Assembly: GCA_002696965.1 (NCBI GenBank)
Contig: NZUB01000047.1
Location: 1 to 14,100 of the forward strand
Direction of reading: 5' to 3'
Length of the DNA stretch: 14,100 bases
Source: Flavobacteriales bacterium
Lineage (GTDB): Bacteria > Bacteroidota > Bacteroidia > Flavobacteriales > TMED113
The notes beneath the pieces are model-generated. The model was not told where the DNA came from, did not search any database, and was given only the letters and a program-made list of their open reading frames with translations. A program made the position numbers and the translations under genes. This document shows positions 6,866 to 14,100 of this stretch, piece after piece (within the stretch, counting starts at the first letter, position 1; every line of letters starts with the position of its first letter).

Positions 6866-8101
6866 ATGGATACATCAGCAATAATAGAATCTTTTATTGA
6901 ATTTAAAGATGATAAAAATATTGATAGAATTACCCTGATGGGGCTTTTGGAACAAGCATTTCGAGCTTTATTAATTAAGCAATATGGATCAGATGAAAAT
7001 TTTGATATTGTAGTAAATGCAAATAAAGGTGATTTACAAATCTTTCACAATAAAATGGTGGTAGAGGATGAAAGGATAGAGGATGAGCATAGTGAAATAG
7101 CATTGTCGGAGGCATTGAAAATAGAAGATGATTTTGAAATTGGGGATGAGGTAGCTATTGAAAAAAAAATAGAAGATTTTGGACGTCGAGCAATCCAAAC
7201 ATTAAAACAAAACCTTATTTCACAAGTTTTAGCTCATGACTATGAAATTATAAATCAATCATATAAGGATCGTTTAAATGAGATTATATCGGGAGATGTT
7301 CATCATATTAGACATAGAGAGATTATCTTAATGGATGAAAGTGATAACGAGTTAATTTTACCTAGAGATGAACAGGTGCCTTCAGATTTTTTCAGAAAGG
7401 GAGATACTGTGAGGGGCGTTATTAAAGATGTACAGTTTAGTAAAGGTAAGCCACGAATCATTATCTCTAGAACTGCCCCCGCTTTTTTAGAAAGGTTATT
7501 TGAATTAGAAATCCCTGAAATTGCTGATGGTTTAATTGTAATCAAAAATGTTAAACGAATTCCTGGAGAAAAAGCAAAGGTTTCTGTCGAGTCTTATGAT
7601 GAAAGGATTGATCCAGTTGGGGCATGTGTTGGCATGAAGGGGTCTCGAATTCATAGTATAGTTAGGGAACTAGGTAATGAAAATATAGATGTTATTAATT
7701 ATACAGATAATTTAAAATTATTTATATCTCGTTCATTGAGTCCAGCGAAAATTACATCAATACAGATAGATGATGAGAATAAAAAAGCGGATGTTTATTT
7801 AAAGCCTGATCAAGTTTCGTTAGCCATTGGTAAGGGGGGGTATAATATAAGATTAGCGGGACAATTAACAGGTTATGAAATAGATGTTTATCGCGATATA
7901 GATGAAGATGAAGATGTTGCTTTAACAGAGTTTGTAGATGAAATTGATGAATGGATTATTGATGTTTTTAAATCTATTGGGTGTGATACGGCTAAATCGG
8001 TGCTAGAGTTAGGGGTAGAAGAATTAAGTCGAAGAACAGATTTAGAGGAAGAAACAATTACAGAGGTGCAAAATATTTTAAGATCAGAATTTGAAGATTA
8101 A
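6866..8101 (+). CDS. nusA: Transcription termination/antitermination factor NusA
   Basis: NusA binds RNA polymerase and nascent RNA, and modulates pausing, intrinsic termination and antitermination. The 411-aa product has the N-terminal polymerase-binding domain (about 1-120, with LMGLLEQAFRALLIKQYG), an S1 domain (about 135-200, with LPRDEQVPSDFFRKGDTVRG), KH1 with GACVGMKGSRI (252-262), KH2 with AIGKGGYNIRLAGQ (320-333), and a short acidic C-terminal helical region. It has no pair of E. coli-style acidic repeats, which is normal outside Proteobacteria. The open frame extends upstream to 6791, but those 25 residues cover the terminator hairpin and look unrelated to the family. MDTSAIIESFIEFK at 6866 is the expected start. 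rimP, which normally precedes nusA, is not here. infB follows after 5 nt. Autoregulation through the leader hairpin is plausible, since NusA acts on such structures. Confidence 0.95.
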   Translation: MDTSAIIESFIEFKDDKNIDRITLMGLLEQAFRALLIKQYGSDENFDIVVNANKGDLQIFHNKMVVEDERIEDEHSEIALSEALKIEDDFEIGDEVAIEKKIEDFGRRAIQTLKQNLISQVLAHDYEIINQSYKDRLNEIISGDVHHIRHREIILMDESDNELILPRDEQVPSDFFRKGDTVRGVIKDVQFSKGKPRIIISRTAPAFLERLFELEIPEIADGLIVIKNVKRIPGEKAKVSVESYDERIDPVGACVGMKGSRIHSIVRELGNENIDVINYTDNLKLFISRSLSPAKITSIQIDDENKKADVYLKPDQVSLAIGKGGYNIRLAGQLTGYEIDVYRDIDEDEDVALTEFVDEIDEWIIDVFKSIGCDTAKSVLELGVEELSRRTDLEEETITEVQNILRSEFED

Positions 8102-8106
8102 TTTTA

Positions 8107-10683
8107 ATGAGATTAAGTAAGGCAGCAAAAGGCTTAAATATAACTATACAGAGAATAGGTGAATTCCTTGCTTCTCATGGACATGAGATTCAGGTTTCTC
8201 CTAATACCAAGCTTCCAGATGATTTATATGACTTATTATTACAAGAATTCTCATCTGATCTGAGTCAGAAACAAAAGGCAGATGCTGTCTCAGAGGAGAA
8301 TAGGCTAAAAGTAGAAAAAAGATTAAAGAAAAAAGAAGAGTTAGTAGATATTAAAAATGATAACGAGATAAAATTAGAAACACCAGATTTGGAAGTAGCG
8401 TTAGATGAAGAGGTTGCAGATGAAGATGTTGAGTCTAAAGAATCTACAATTGAAGATGTTGAGTCTAAAGAATCTACAATTGAAGATTTGGTGATCAAAG
8501 AAAATGAAAAAGAGGAAGTCAATAAACAAGATGTTGCTGAAAATCAAGATAACTTAGATGTTCCTACTAATGATGGCCAAAAAATTACCAAAGATAATAA
8601 GACTGAACTATCCAAAGTTAAAAAAGAGTCGAAAATCAAATTAACAAAGCTAGGTACAATTCAATTACCTGAAACAAAATCAAAAAAACGTGTTGCCTCA
8701 TCCTCTAATTTAGACACTAAGAAGAAAAAGCGTAGGAGAATTATTGGAGACATGCAAAAGACTAACAAAATTAAAAAAACTCTTCCGGATGATAAAGAGG
8801 TTAAAGATAAAATTGCAGAGACATTAGAAAAATTAACTTCCAAGAGTAAATCAAAAAGTGCAAAAATAAGAAGAGAGAAAAGACAGGAAAGAAAAGAAAA
8901 GGCACTGGAAGACCAAATGAAGCAGGCAGAACAGTCTTCGAAAATTCAAGTTACAGAGTTTGTTACTGTTAGTGAGTTCGCAAACATGATGAATGTTAGT
9001 GTAAACGATATTATATCCAGTTGTATGCAGCTAGGTATTATGGTTACTATGAATCAAAGGTTAGATGCAGAGACATTAACTATTGTTGCAGAAGAGTTTA
9101 ATCACACTGTAGATTTTGTGAGTGCAGAATTAGAAGAGTTTATAGATGAAGAAGAAGAAAAAGAAGAAGCGAAACAACCTAGATCGCCAATTGTTACCGT
9201 GATGGGGCATGTAGATCATGGAAAAACATCTTTGTTGGATTATATTCGAAAAGCTAATGTCATTGCAGGAGAAGCTGGAGGTATTACTCAGCATATTGCT
9301 GCTTATGAAGTTACAGTTAGTGGTGAAAATGATAGAAAAATCACTTTTATCGACACTCCTGGTCATGAGGCTTTCACTGCTATGCGAGCTAGAGGTGCAC
9401 AAGTTACAGATGTGGTAATTATTGTAATAGCATGTGATGATGCTGTTATGCCGCAAACAAAAGAGGCCATCGCACACGCACAGGCAGCAAATGTTCCTAT
9501 GATATTTGCTTTTAATAAAGTAGATAAGGATGGTGCCAATCCAGACAAGATTAAAGAACAATTATCAGCAATGAATTTATTAGTTGAAGAATGGGGGGGT
9601 AAGTATCAAAGTCAAGATGTGTCTGCGAAAACAGGAAAAGGTATAGATGAATTACTTGAAAAGATTTTGTTAGAATCGGATATGTTAAACTTACAAGCCA
9701 ACCCTGATAAGTTAGCCAAAGGAACAGTTTTAGAAGCATCATTGGATAAAGGAAAGGGCTATGTAACTACTGTATTAGTTCAAGAAGGTTCTTTGAGTAT
9801 TGGAGATTTTATGTTAGCAGGGAGATTTACGGGAAAAGTAAAAGCACTCTTTAATGAGAGAGGTCAAAAGGTTAATAAAATTCCCCCTTCGGCCCCAGTT
9901 ACCTTGTTAGGTTTAAATGGTGCTCCTCAAGCAGGCGATGTTTTTTATGTTAGAAAAGATGAAAAAGAAGCTAAAAGTATTGCAGCTAAAAGAGATCAAC
10001 TACAGAGAGAGCAAAGTGTAAGAACGCACAAACATATTACACTTGATGAAATTGGTCGAAGATTAGCAATTGGAGATTTTAAAGAACTTAATATTATTTT
10101 AAAAGGAGACGTAGATGGATCAATAGAAGCATTGTCGGACTCATTATTAAAATTATCAACAGAAAAAATCCAGATTAATGTTATACATAAGGCTGTTGGA
10201 CAGATAACAGAATCGGATGTTTTACTTGCATCAGCTTCTAATGCTATAATTATAGGTTTCCAGGTTCGTCCATCAATTTCTGCAAGAAAATTAGCTGAAA
10301 AGGAGAAGATTGATATTAGGTTGTATTCTATTATTTATGATACGATTAATTCCATCAAGGATGCAATAGAGGGCATGCATGAGCCGGAAATGATAGAACA
10401 AATCTTAGGCAATGTGGAGATAAGAAATGTTTTTAAGTTAACAAAGGCAGGTGTTGTTGCTGGTTGTTATGTGCTAGATGGAACAGTAATTAGAAACTCA
10501 AATATTCGACTAATAAGAGATGGTATAGTAGTATATACGGGCTTATTAGATTCTCTTAAGAGGTTTAAAGAAGATGTGAAGGAAGTTCAAAAGGGTTATG
10601 AATGTGGATTAACCATTAAAAACTTTAATGATATTAAGGTTGGAGATATTGTGGAGGTTTTTCAAGAGACGGCTAGTGATTAG
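8107..10683 (+). CDS. infB: Translation initiation factor IF-2
   Basis: IF-2 is the GTPase that places initiator fMet-tRNA on the 30S subunit and promotes subunit joining. The 858-aa product opens with an IF2-N module typical of Bacteroidota (MRLSKAAKGLNITIQRIGEF, with PNTKLPDDLYDLL). It continues with a long low-complexity Lys/Glu-rich linker (about 60-275) and a second IF2-N-like segment (about 280-325, VSEFANMMNVSVNDIISSC). The GTPase domain has G1 GHVDHGKT (367-374), G2 GGITQHI, G3 DTPGHEAF (416-423), G4 NKVD (470-473) and G5 SAK (506-508). Domains II, III and C2 end with IKVGDIVEVFQE. The linker contains an exact 30-bp tandem duplication. It starts 5 nt after nusA, so the two are co-transcribed. 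Its stop overlaps the convergent SPOR gene by 4 nt. No terminator is evident at its 3' end. Confidence 0.97.
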   Translation: MRLSKAAKGLNITIQRIGEFLASHGHEIQVSPNTKLPDDLYDLLLQEFSSDLSQKQKADAVSEENRLKVEKRLKKKEELVDIKNDNEIKLETPDLEVALDEEVADEDVESKESTIEDVESKESTIEDLVIKENEKEEVNKQDVAENQDNLDVPTNDGQKITKDNKTELSKVKKESKIKLTKLGTIQLPETKSKKRVASSSNLDTKKKKRRRIIGDMQKTNKIKKTLPDDKEVKDKIAETLEKLTSKSKSKSAKIRREKRQERKEKALEDQMKQAEQSSKIQVTEFVTVSEFANMMNVSVNDIISSCMQLGIMVTMNQRLDAETLTIVAEEFNHTVDFVSAELEEFIDEEEEKEEAKQPRSPIVTVMGHVDHGKTSLLDYIRKANVIAGEAGGITQHIAAYEVTVSGENDRKITFIDTPGHEAFTAMRARGAQVTDVVIIVIACDDAVMPQTKEAIAHAQAANVPMIFAFNKVDKDGANPDKIKEQLSAMNLLVEEWGGKYQSQDVSAKTGKGIDELLEKILLESDMLNLQANPDKLAKGTVLEASLDKGKGYVTTVLVQEGSLSIGDFMLAGRFTGKVKALFNERGQKVNKIPPSAPVTLLGLNGAPQAGDVFYVRKDEKEAKSIAAKRDQLQREQSVRTHKHITLDEIGRRLAIGDFKELNIILKGDVDGSIEALSDSLLKLSTEKIQINVIHKAVGQITESDVLLASASNAIIIGFQVRPSISARKLAEKEKIDIRLYSIIYDTINSIKDAIEGMHEPEMIEQILGNVEIRNVFKLTKAGVVAGCYVLDGTVIRNSNIRLIRDGIVVYTGLLDSLKRFKEDVKEVQKGYECGLTIKNFNDIKVGDIVEVFQETASD
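8421..8487 (+). repeat. Exact 30-bp tandem duplication inside infB
   Basis: Bases 8421-8450 are repeated without mismatch at 8451-8480, and the first 7 bases recur at 8481-8487 (2.2 copies). In frame it encodes the decapeptide EDVESKESTI twice in the acidic linker of IF-2. The repeat keeps the frame. Zero divergence, including third positions, suggests recent slippage or unequal recombination. Confidence 0.95.
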
Positions 10684-11081
10684 TCGTGGTGCTGTTTAAA
10701 TGTTTCAATGGAGATATCTTCTTGAAAAACAAAACAAGATTTAAATTTTTTTTTAATTTCTTCTTTTTTTTTATCGGCGTTTTTTTTGTCTAAATATGCT
10801 CCTGTAACTGCTTTGAAATATGGTGGTTCAAAAATTTCTTCAACAATTTCTAGGGGGTAATAATTCAAATAGTTCTTTTTTATTTTTTGAATTTTTTCGG
10901 GTGATTCATTAGAACTTAAAAGAATACGAAAAACAGATATTTTTTCATTTTTTCTTAATACTTGATATTGTGATATTAGTGTATCTATTCGTTGATTATG
11001 ATAATATACATATGTGTGATTTTCTTGTGATATTGCCAAGAAGTTGAATAGTAGAACAGAAGATATTATAATTAATCTCAT
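10680..11081 (-). CDS. Small secreted SPOR-domain protein
   Basis: SPOR domains bind denuded peptidoglycan glycan strands. In Bacteroidota small secreted SPOR proteins are common and mostly uncharacterised. The 133-aa product begins with a Sec signal peptide (MRLIIISSVLLFNFLAIS, likely cleaved near residue 18 before QEN). After a short linker with RIDTLISQYQVLRKN it has one SPOR-like domain at about 49-123: a first strand VFRILLSSNE, a helix EKIQKIKKNYLNYYP, EPPYFKAVTGAYLDKKNA in place of the usual PxYKVRVGxF segment, a lysine-rich helix and a final strand FVFQEDI. The mature protein is therefore probably periplasmic. The coding strand has three A-runs of 8-9 nt (10746-10787 on the plus strand). 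It ends 4 nt inside infB and points away from actA. No clear promoter was found for it. The SPOR assignment is by pattern, not alignment. Confidence 0.75.
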   Translation of the reverse strand: MRLIIISSVLLFNFLAISQENHTYVYYHNQRIDTLISQYQVLRKNEKISVFRILLSSNESPEKIQKIKKNYLNYYPLEIVEEIFEPPYFKAVTGAYLDKKNADKKKEEIKKKFKSCFVFQEDISIETFKQHHD

Positions 11082-11304
11082 AACATTAAAAAAATAAATT
11101 TATAAATTATTTACAACAAATCCTGTAAAATACATATAACTTTCTGATTATCAAATAGTGAAGTTGTTGCATTGATTATTAGCCTATTTGGAAACATTCT
11201 AAATTAGGTTTTGGGGTTAAAATATTTCATTTAAATATGATATAGATTTCAAATAAATTATATCTTTGATTCATCAAAAAAACAATAATTTTAATTGCAA
11301 TAAA
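11082..11304. other. Divergent intergenic region between the SPOR gene and actA
   Basis: This 223-nt AT-rich region separates two divergently transcribed genes. It carries a possible actA promoter -7 box at 11261-11268. A weak imperfect hairpin, CCTATTT (11183-11189) with AAATTAGG (11201-11208), has one bulge and no T-tract. I see no ORF, tRNA or clear minus-strand TAnnTTTG box. Confidence 0.6.
11261..11268 (+). promoter_or_regulatory. Possible promoter -7 box of the act operon
   Basis: TATCTTTG exactly matches TAnnTTTG and sits 36 nt before the preferred actA ATG. No TTTG is found about 19 nt upstream, so the -33 box is weak or absent. It overlaps the TTG at 11266, which argues against that codon being the start. 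Confidence 0.45.
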
Positions 11305-12543
11305 ATGATAGCTTTTCCGATGTCAATTCTCTCCAGATGTTATCTATCAGCTTTTGTGATTTTTTTAACTCTATTTTTCTCCGTTCAGCCTTGCATATCT
11401 CAAGATTCGGAAGCAGGTGCTAACTTATTTAAAACTAATTGTGCTTCATGTCATTATTTAGGCCCAGAAGAAAAAAAACTTATTGGTCCAGGTTTGAGTG
11501 ATGAGATATTTGAAGAATACACTCAAGAATGGCTTTACTCTTGGATAAGAAATTCTTCTGAAATGATTGAGAGTGGTGATAAACAGGCAATTGCCATTTA
11601 TGAGGAATATAATAAAGCTGTAATGACAGCGTTCCCGTATTTTTCAGATTCAGATATTGATAATATATTGGCTTATATTAAAGAGGGACCTGTTGAAGAA
11701 GTAATTACAGCAGTTGAATCAGCTGAATCAATTGACGGCTCAGGTCAAAATGAAAATTTACTATATATAGTATTAGCTCTGGTTCTTTTCAATACAGTCT
11801 TGTTGATTTATGTTAAGAATATTTTAAAGGATGCGGCCGGAATTGAGCGAATAGGATTTATTGGTAGTGCTTTGTCATGGCTTAAATTAAACCCATCATT
11901 TATAATTTTCTTTTCAGTTTTGGTTGTTTTTAGTGGGATGAAGGGTTGTTGGAATTCTATTTCTAAGATAGGTGTTGCTCAACATTACCAACCTGAACAA
12001 CCAATTGCTTTTTCTCACCAACTTCATGCAGGGGAACAAGGAATAGATTGTAATTATTGTCATCACTCTGCTAGAGAGAGCAAGCATTCAGGTATTCCGT
12101 CGGCTAATGTATGTATGAACTGTCATACTTATATTAATGAAGGCCGAAGTGAAGAAGGAACTAAAGAAATAAATAAAATTTATGCCGCTCTTGGTTTTGA
12201 TCCCAATTCGAAAACATATATTCCGGGCTATGAGCAAAAACCAATAGAATGGGTACGAATTCACAACTTGCCAGATTTAGCATATTTTAATCATTCACAA
12301 CATGTAAATGTTGCAGGACTTGATTGTCAAACATGTCATGGCCCAGTAGAAGAAATGGATGTAGCTTATCAGTATTCAAAATTAACAATGGGGTGGTGTA
12401 TTAATTGTCATAGGGAAACAGAATTAGACACAGACAATCCGTATTATCATGATTTACATGATAAGTGGATTGACAAATATCATGGTGAAGAAATAACGGT
12501 TGATATGATTGGAGGAAGAGAGTGTGCAAAATGTCATTATTAA
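11305..12543 (+). CDS. actA: Alternative complex III subunit A, multihaem cytochrome c (six CXXCH)
   Basis: ActA is the multihaem cytochrome c of alternative complex III, the quinol:electron-acceptor oxidoreductase that replaces cytochrome bc1 in many Bacteroidota. The 412-aa product has an N-terminal signal/anchor (about 6-32, ending PCISQ). A cytochrome-c-like domain follows with CASCH (46-50) and a candidate axial Met107 (AVMTAFP). Two hydrophobic segments lie at about 152-171 and 196-213. The pentahaem part has CNYCH (249-253), CMNCH (270-274), CQTCH (341-345), CINCH (365-369) and CAKCH (407-411, two residues from the end), with extra His residues for axial ligation. An in-frame TTG at 11266 would add 13 residues, but it lies within the likely promoter. 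ATG 11320 is another possible start and would give a more typical signal peptide. actB begins 7 nt downstream. Confidence 0.88.
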   Translation: MIAFPMSILSRCYLSAFVIFLTLFFSVQPCISQDSEAGANLFKTNCASCHYLGPEEKKLIGPGLSDEIFEEYTQEWLYSWIRNSSEMIESGDKQAIAIYEEYNKAVMTAFPYFSDSDIDNILAYIKEGPVEEVITAVESAESIDGSGQNENLLYIVLALVLFNTVLLIYVKNILKDAAGIERIGFIGSALSWLKLNPSFIIFFSVLVVFSGMKGCWNSISKIGVAQHYQPEQPIAFSHQLHAGEQGIDCNYCHHSARESKHSGIPSANVCMNCHTYINEGRSEEGTKEINKIYAALGFDPNSKTYIPGYEQKPIEWVRIHNLPDLAYFNHSQHVNVAGLDCQTCHGPVEEMDVAYQYSKLTMGWCINCHRETELDTDNPYYHDLHDKWIDKYHGEEITVDMIGGRECAKCHY

Positions 12544-12550
12544 AAGATTT

Positions 12551-14100
12551 ATGAAAGAAGAAAAAAAATATTTTAATAGTTTAAATCATTCTACTGAGAA
12601 TGTTTCAGGCCACAATGAGTTTGATGAAAAATTACCACTTGAAGCTATGTGGGAAAACGCAGATACTTTATCTGCATCTTCAACAAGTAGAAGAGATTTT
12701 TTAAAATTTCTTGGATTTGGTACTGTGGCGGCAACACTTGCTTCATGCGAAGCACCAGTTGTTAAATCAATTCCTTATTTAAATAAACCAGAAGAGATTG
12801 TTCCTGGGAACCCTTTATATTATGCAAGTTCTTATTTTGCTGAAAATACATTTGCTAGCTTGTTAGTTAAGACAAGAGAAGGCCGACCTATTCTATTGAG
12901 TTCTAATAATAACCCGTCTTTTGGTGGAGGAATAAATGCAAGATGTCAAGCTTCCGTTTTATCACTATATGATTCCAATAGGCTTAAAGGACCATTAAAA
13001 GCGAACAAAGATATATCATGGTCCTCTTTAGATCAAGAAATAATTCAAAAGCTTAATGGTGCAAAAAAGAAAATAGTAATTGTTACTTCAACAATAATTA
13101 GCCCTTCGACCAAAGCATTATTAAAAGAATTTAAAGCTTATTTTAATAATGTTAGTGTTGTTACATATGATGCTGTTTCAAAAGATGCAATTTTATCTGC
13201 AAATGATGAAACTTTTGGAAAACGATTTATTCCAACATATCATTTTGATCAAGCAGAATGTATCGTTTCTTTTGGTGCAGATTTTTTATCTGAATGGTTA
13301 GATCCGGCTCACGCTAGACAATATACACAAAATAGAAAGCCTGAAAACGGAAAAATGTCTAGACATTATCAATTTGAAAGTCTACTCTCAGTGACAGGTG
13401 CTAATGCGGATAAGAGAGTTCCGATTAAAAGCAGTAGTCAAGGCGTATATGTTTTAAGATTATATGATGCATTGCTGAAATTGATGAATCAATCAAGTAT
13501 TGAATCAACAAAAACCGATCATGATTTATTAATTAATACAATAGCTAAAGAATTATTAGTTAATAAGGGTAAATCCTTGGTTGTTTCAGCTAGTGATGAT
13601 GCAGATATTCAAATAACTATTAATCATATTAATCTATTATTAGAGAATTATGGTAAAACAATTTTTACTAGTCGTACATCATCATTGTTTTCCTCTAAAA
13701 ATTCTGATATTACAAATTTAGTAGATGATATGCATAATAAACAAGTTGATGTTGTAATGTTTTTGGACACAAACCCAATGTATACTTTTCCTAATAAAGA
13801 GAAATTTTTGTCTTCTTTAAAAAGTGTTCCTACTAAAGTTTCTTTTTCAGAGTCTATGGATGAGACAGCTATTGAATGTGATTATGTATGTCCAACTACA
13901 AATTATTTAGAAAGCTGGTTAGATATGCATCCGTATACAGGTTTTTATTCTTTGCAACAGCCTACAATTTCACCTTTATTTAATTCTAGACAGGCACAAC
14001 ATAGTTTATTAGTTTGGATGGATAAATCAGAATCATATCTAGACTATTTAAAATCATTTGTAACAAGTAATATTTATAATAATTGGAATAAAATACTACA
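12551..14100 (+). CDS. actB: Alternative complex III subunit B, molybdopterin-oxidoreductase-like (3' end outside window)
   Basis: ActB is the large extracytoplasmic subunit of alternative complex III. Its N-terminal half resembles molybdopterin oxidoreductases but in characterised complexes lacks the cofactor. Its C-terminal part, beyond this window, should carry the iron-sulfur clusters. I read 516 residues from the ATG at 12551 with no stop. A charged leader of about 45 residues contains LPLEAMWENADTL. Next comes a Tat signal with RR at 47-48 (SRRDFLKFLGFG) and a lipobox-like LASC with Cys66. Then follow ASSYFAENTFASLLVKTREG and GINARCQASVLSLYDSNRLKGP, and further on the VSFGADFLSEWLDP segment, all typical of the family's N-terminal domain. 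It starts 7 nt after the actA stop and must be in the same operon. actC-F would be expected beyond the end. Confidence 0.9.
   Translation, partial: MKEEKKYFNSLNHSTENVSGHNEFDEKLPLEAMWENADTLSASSTSRRDFLKFLGFGTVAATLASCEAPVVKSIPYLNKPEEIVPGNPLYYASSYFAENTFASLLVKTREGRPILLSSNNNPSFGGGINARCQASVLSLYDSNRLKGPLKANKDISWSSLDQEIIQKLNGAKKKIVIVTSTIISPSTKALLKEFKAYFNNVSVVTYDAVSKDAILSANDETFGKRFIPTYHFDQAECIVSFGADFLSEWLDPAHARQYTQNRKPENGKMSRHYQFESLLSVTGANADKRVPIKSSSQGVYVLRLYDALLKLMNQSSIESTKTDHDLLINTIAKELLVNKGKSLVVSASDDADIQITINHINLLLENYGKTIFTSRTSSLFSSKNSDITNLVDDMHNKQVDVVMFLDTNPMYTFPNKEKFLSSLKSVPTKVSFSESMDETAIECDYVCPTTNYLESWLDMHPYTGFYSLQQPTISPLFNSRQAQHSLLVWMDKSESYLDYLKSFVTSNIYNNWNKIL

Noticed and set aside
9130..9561. 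143-aa minus-strand ORF opposite infB
   Set aside because: It lies opposite the highly conserved GTPase domain, has cysteine-rich low-complexity composition and no family resemblance; it is an antisense shadow.
10720..10754. Possible terminator TCTTG...CAAGA followed by T9 downstream of infB
   Set aside because: The stem is only 5 bp with a 10-nt loop and lies within the SPOR coding region; too weak to claim.
11266..11304. TTG start for ActA at 11266
   Set aside because: The TTG is part of the likely TATCTTTG promoter box, and the added 13 residues (Asn/Lys rich) would precede the signal peptide. ATG 11305 or 11320 is better.
1..14100. CRISPR arrays, insertion sequences, phage genes
   Set aside because: No spaced repeat array, no transposase or integrase motif, and no terminal inverted repeats were seen; all long frames are accounted for by housekeeping genes.

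Overview
The window reads as a chromosomal housekeeping segment of an AT-rich Bacteroidota, most likely Flavobacteriales. Four observations support this. The gene families are Bacteroidota-type: IF-2 with the MRLSK N-terminus, a DUF2723/GT117 membrane protein, and alternative complex III genes just after infB. Starts have A/T-rich leaders and no obvious Shine-Dalgarno. The one tRNA does not encode its CCA end. Promoters fit the Bacteroidota pattern TTTG-N19-TAnnTTTG. I see no phage, transposon, CRISPR array or integrase.

Region 1 (1-3552, + strand) holds the 3' end of tsf (EF-Ts), then pyrH (UMP kinase), frr (ribosome recycling factor), a glucose-1-phosphate thymidylyltransferase (rmlA/rfbA type) and a trans-prenyl diphosphate synthase. 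The last four are packed with gaps of 12 and 4 nt and an 8-nt overlap, so they probably form one transcript. A 13-bp hairpin with a GCAA loop and a T-tract lies between tsf and pyrH, and its 3' side ends only about 16 nt before the pyrH start.

Region 2 (3554-6538, - strand) is one large gene for a multi-membrane-span GT-C-like glycosyltransferase (DUF2723/GT117). It converges on the prenyl synthase with a single base between the stop codons.

Region 3 (6539-10683, + strand) is a tRNA-Gln(TTG) gene followed by nusA and infB. rimP, the usual gene before nusA, is absent. The 128 nt between tRNA and nusA contain a second copy of the tRNA promoter core and a terminator-like hairpin. They also contain segments that can pair in mutually exclusive ways, which makes this a candidate attenuator of the NusA/IF-2 operon and the most interesting part of the window.

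Region 4 (10680-14100) is a small secreted SPOR-domain protein on the minus strand, convergent with infB and overlapping it by 4 nt. After a 223-nt promoter region comes the start of an alternative complex III operon on the plus strand. It opens with actA, here a six-CXXCH cytochrome (a monohaem domain joined to the pentahaem part), and actB, a Tat-signal molybdopterin-oxidoreductase-like subunit cut by the window end.

Together the genes cover translation (EF-Ts, RRF, NusA, IF-2, tRNA-Gln), pyrimidine nucleotide supply, sugar-nucleotide, isoprenoid and glycosyl-transfer functions of the envelope, and respiratory quinol oxidation.
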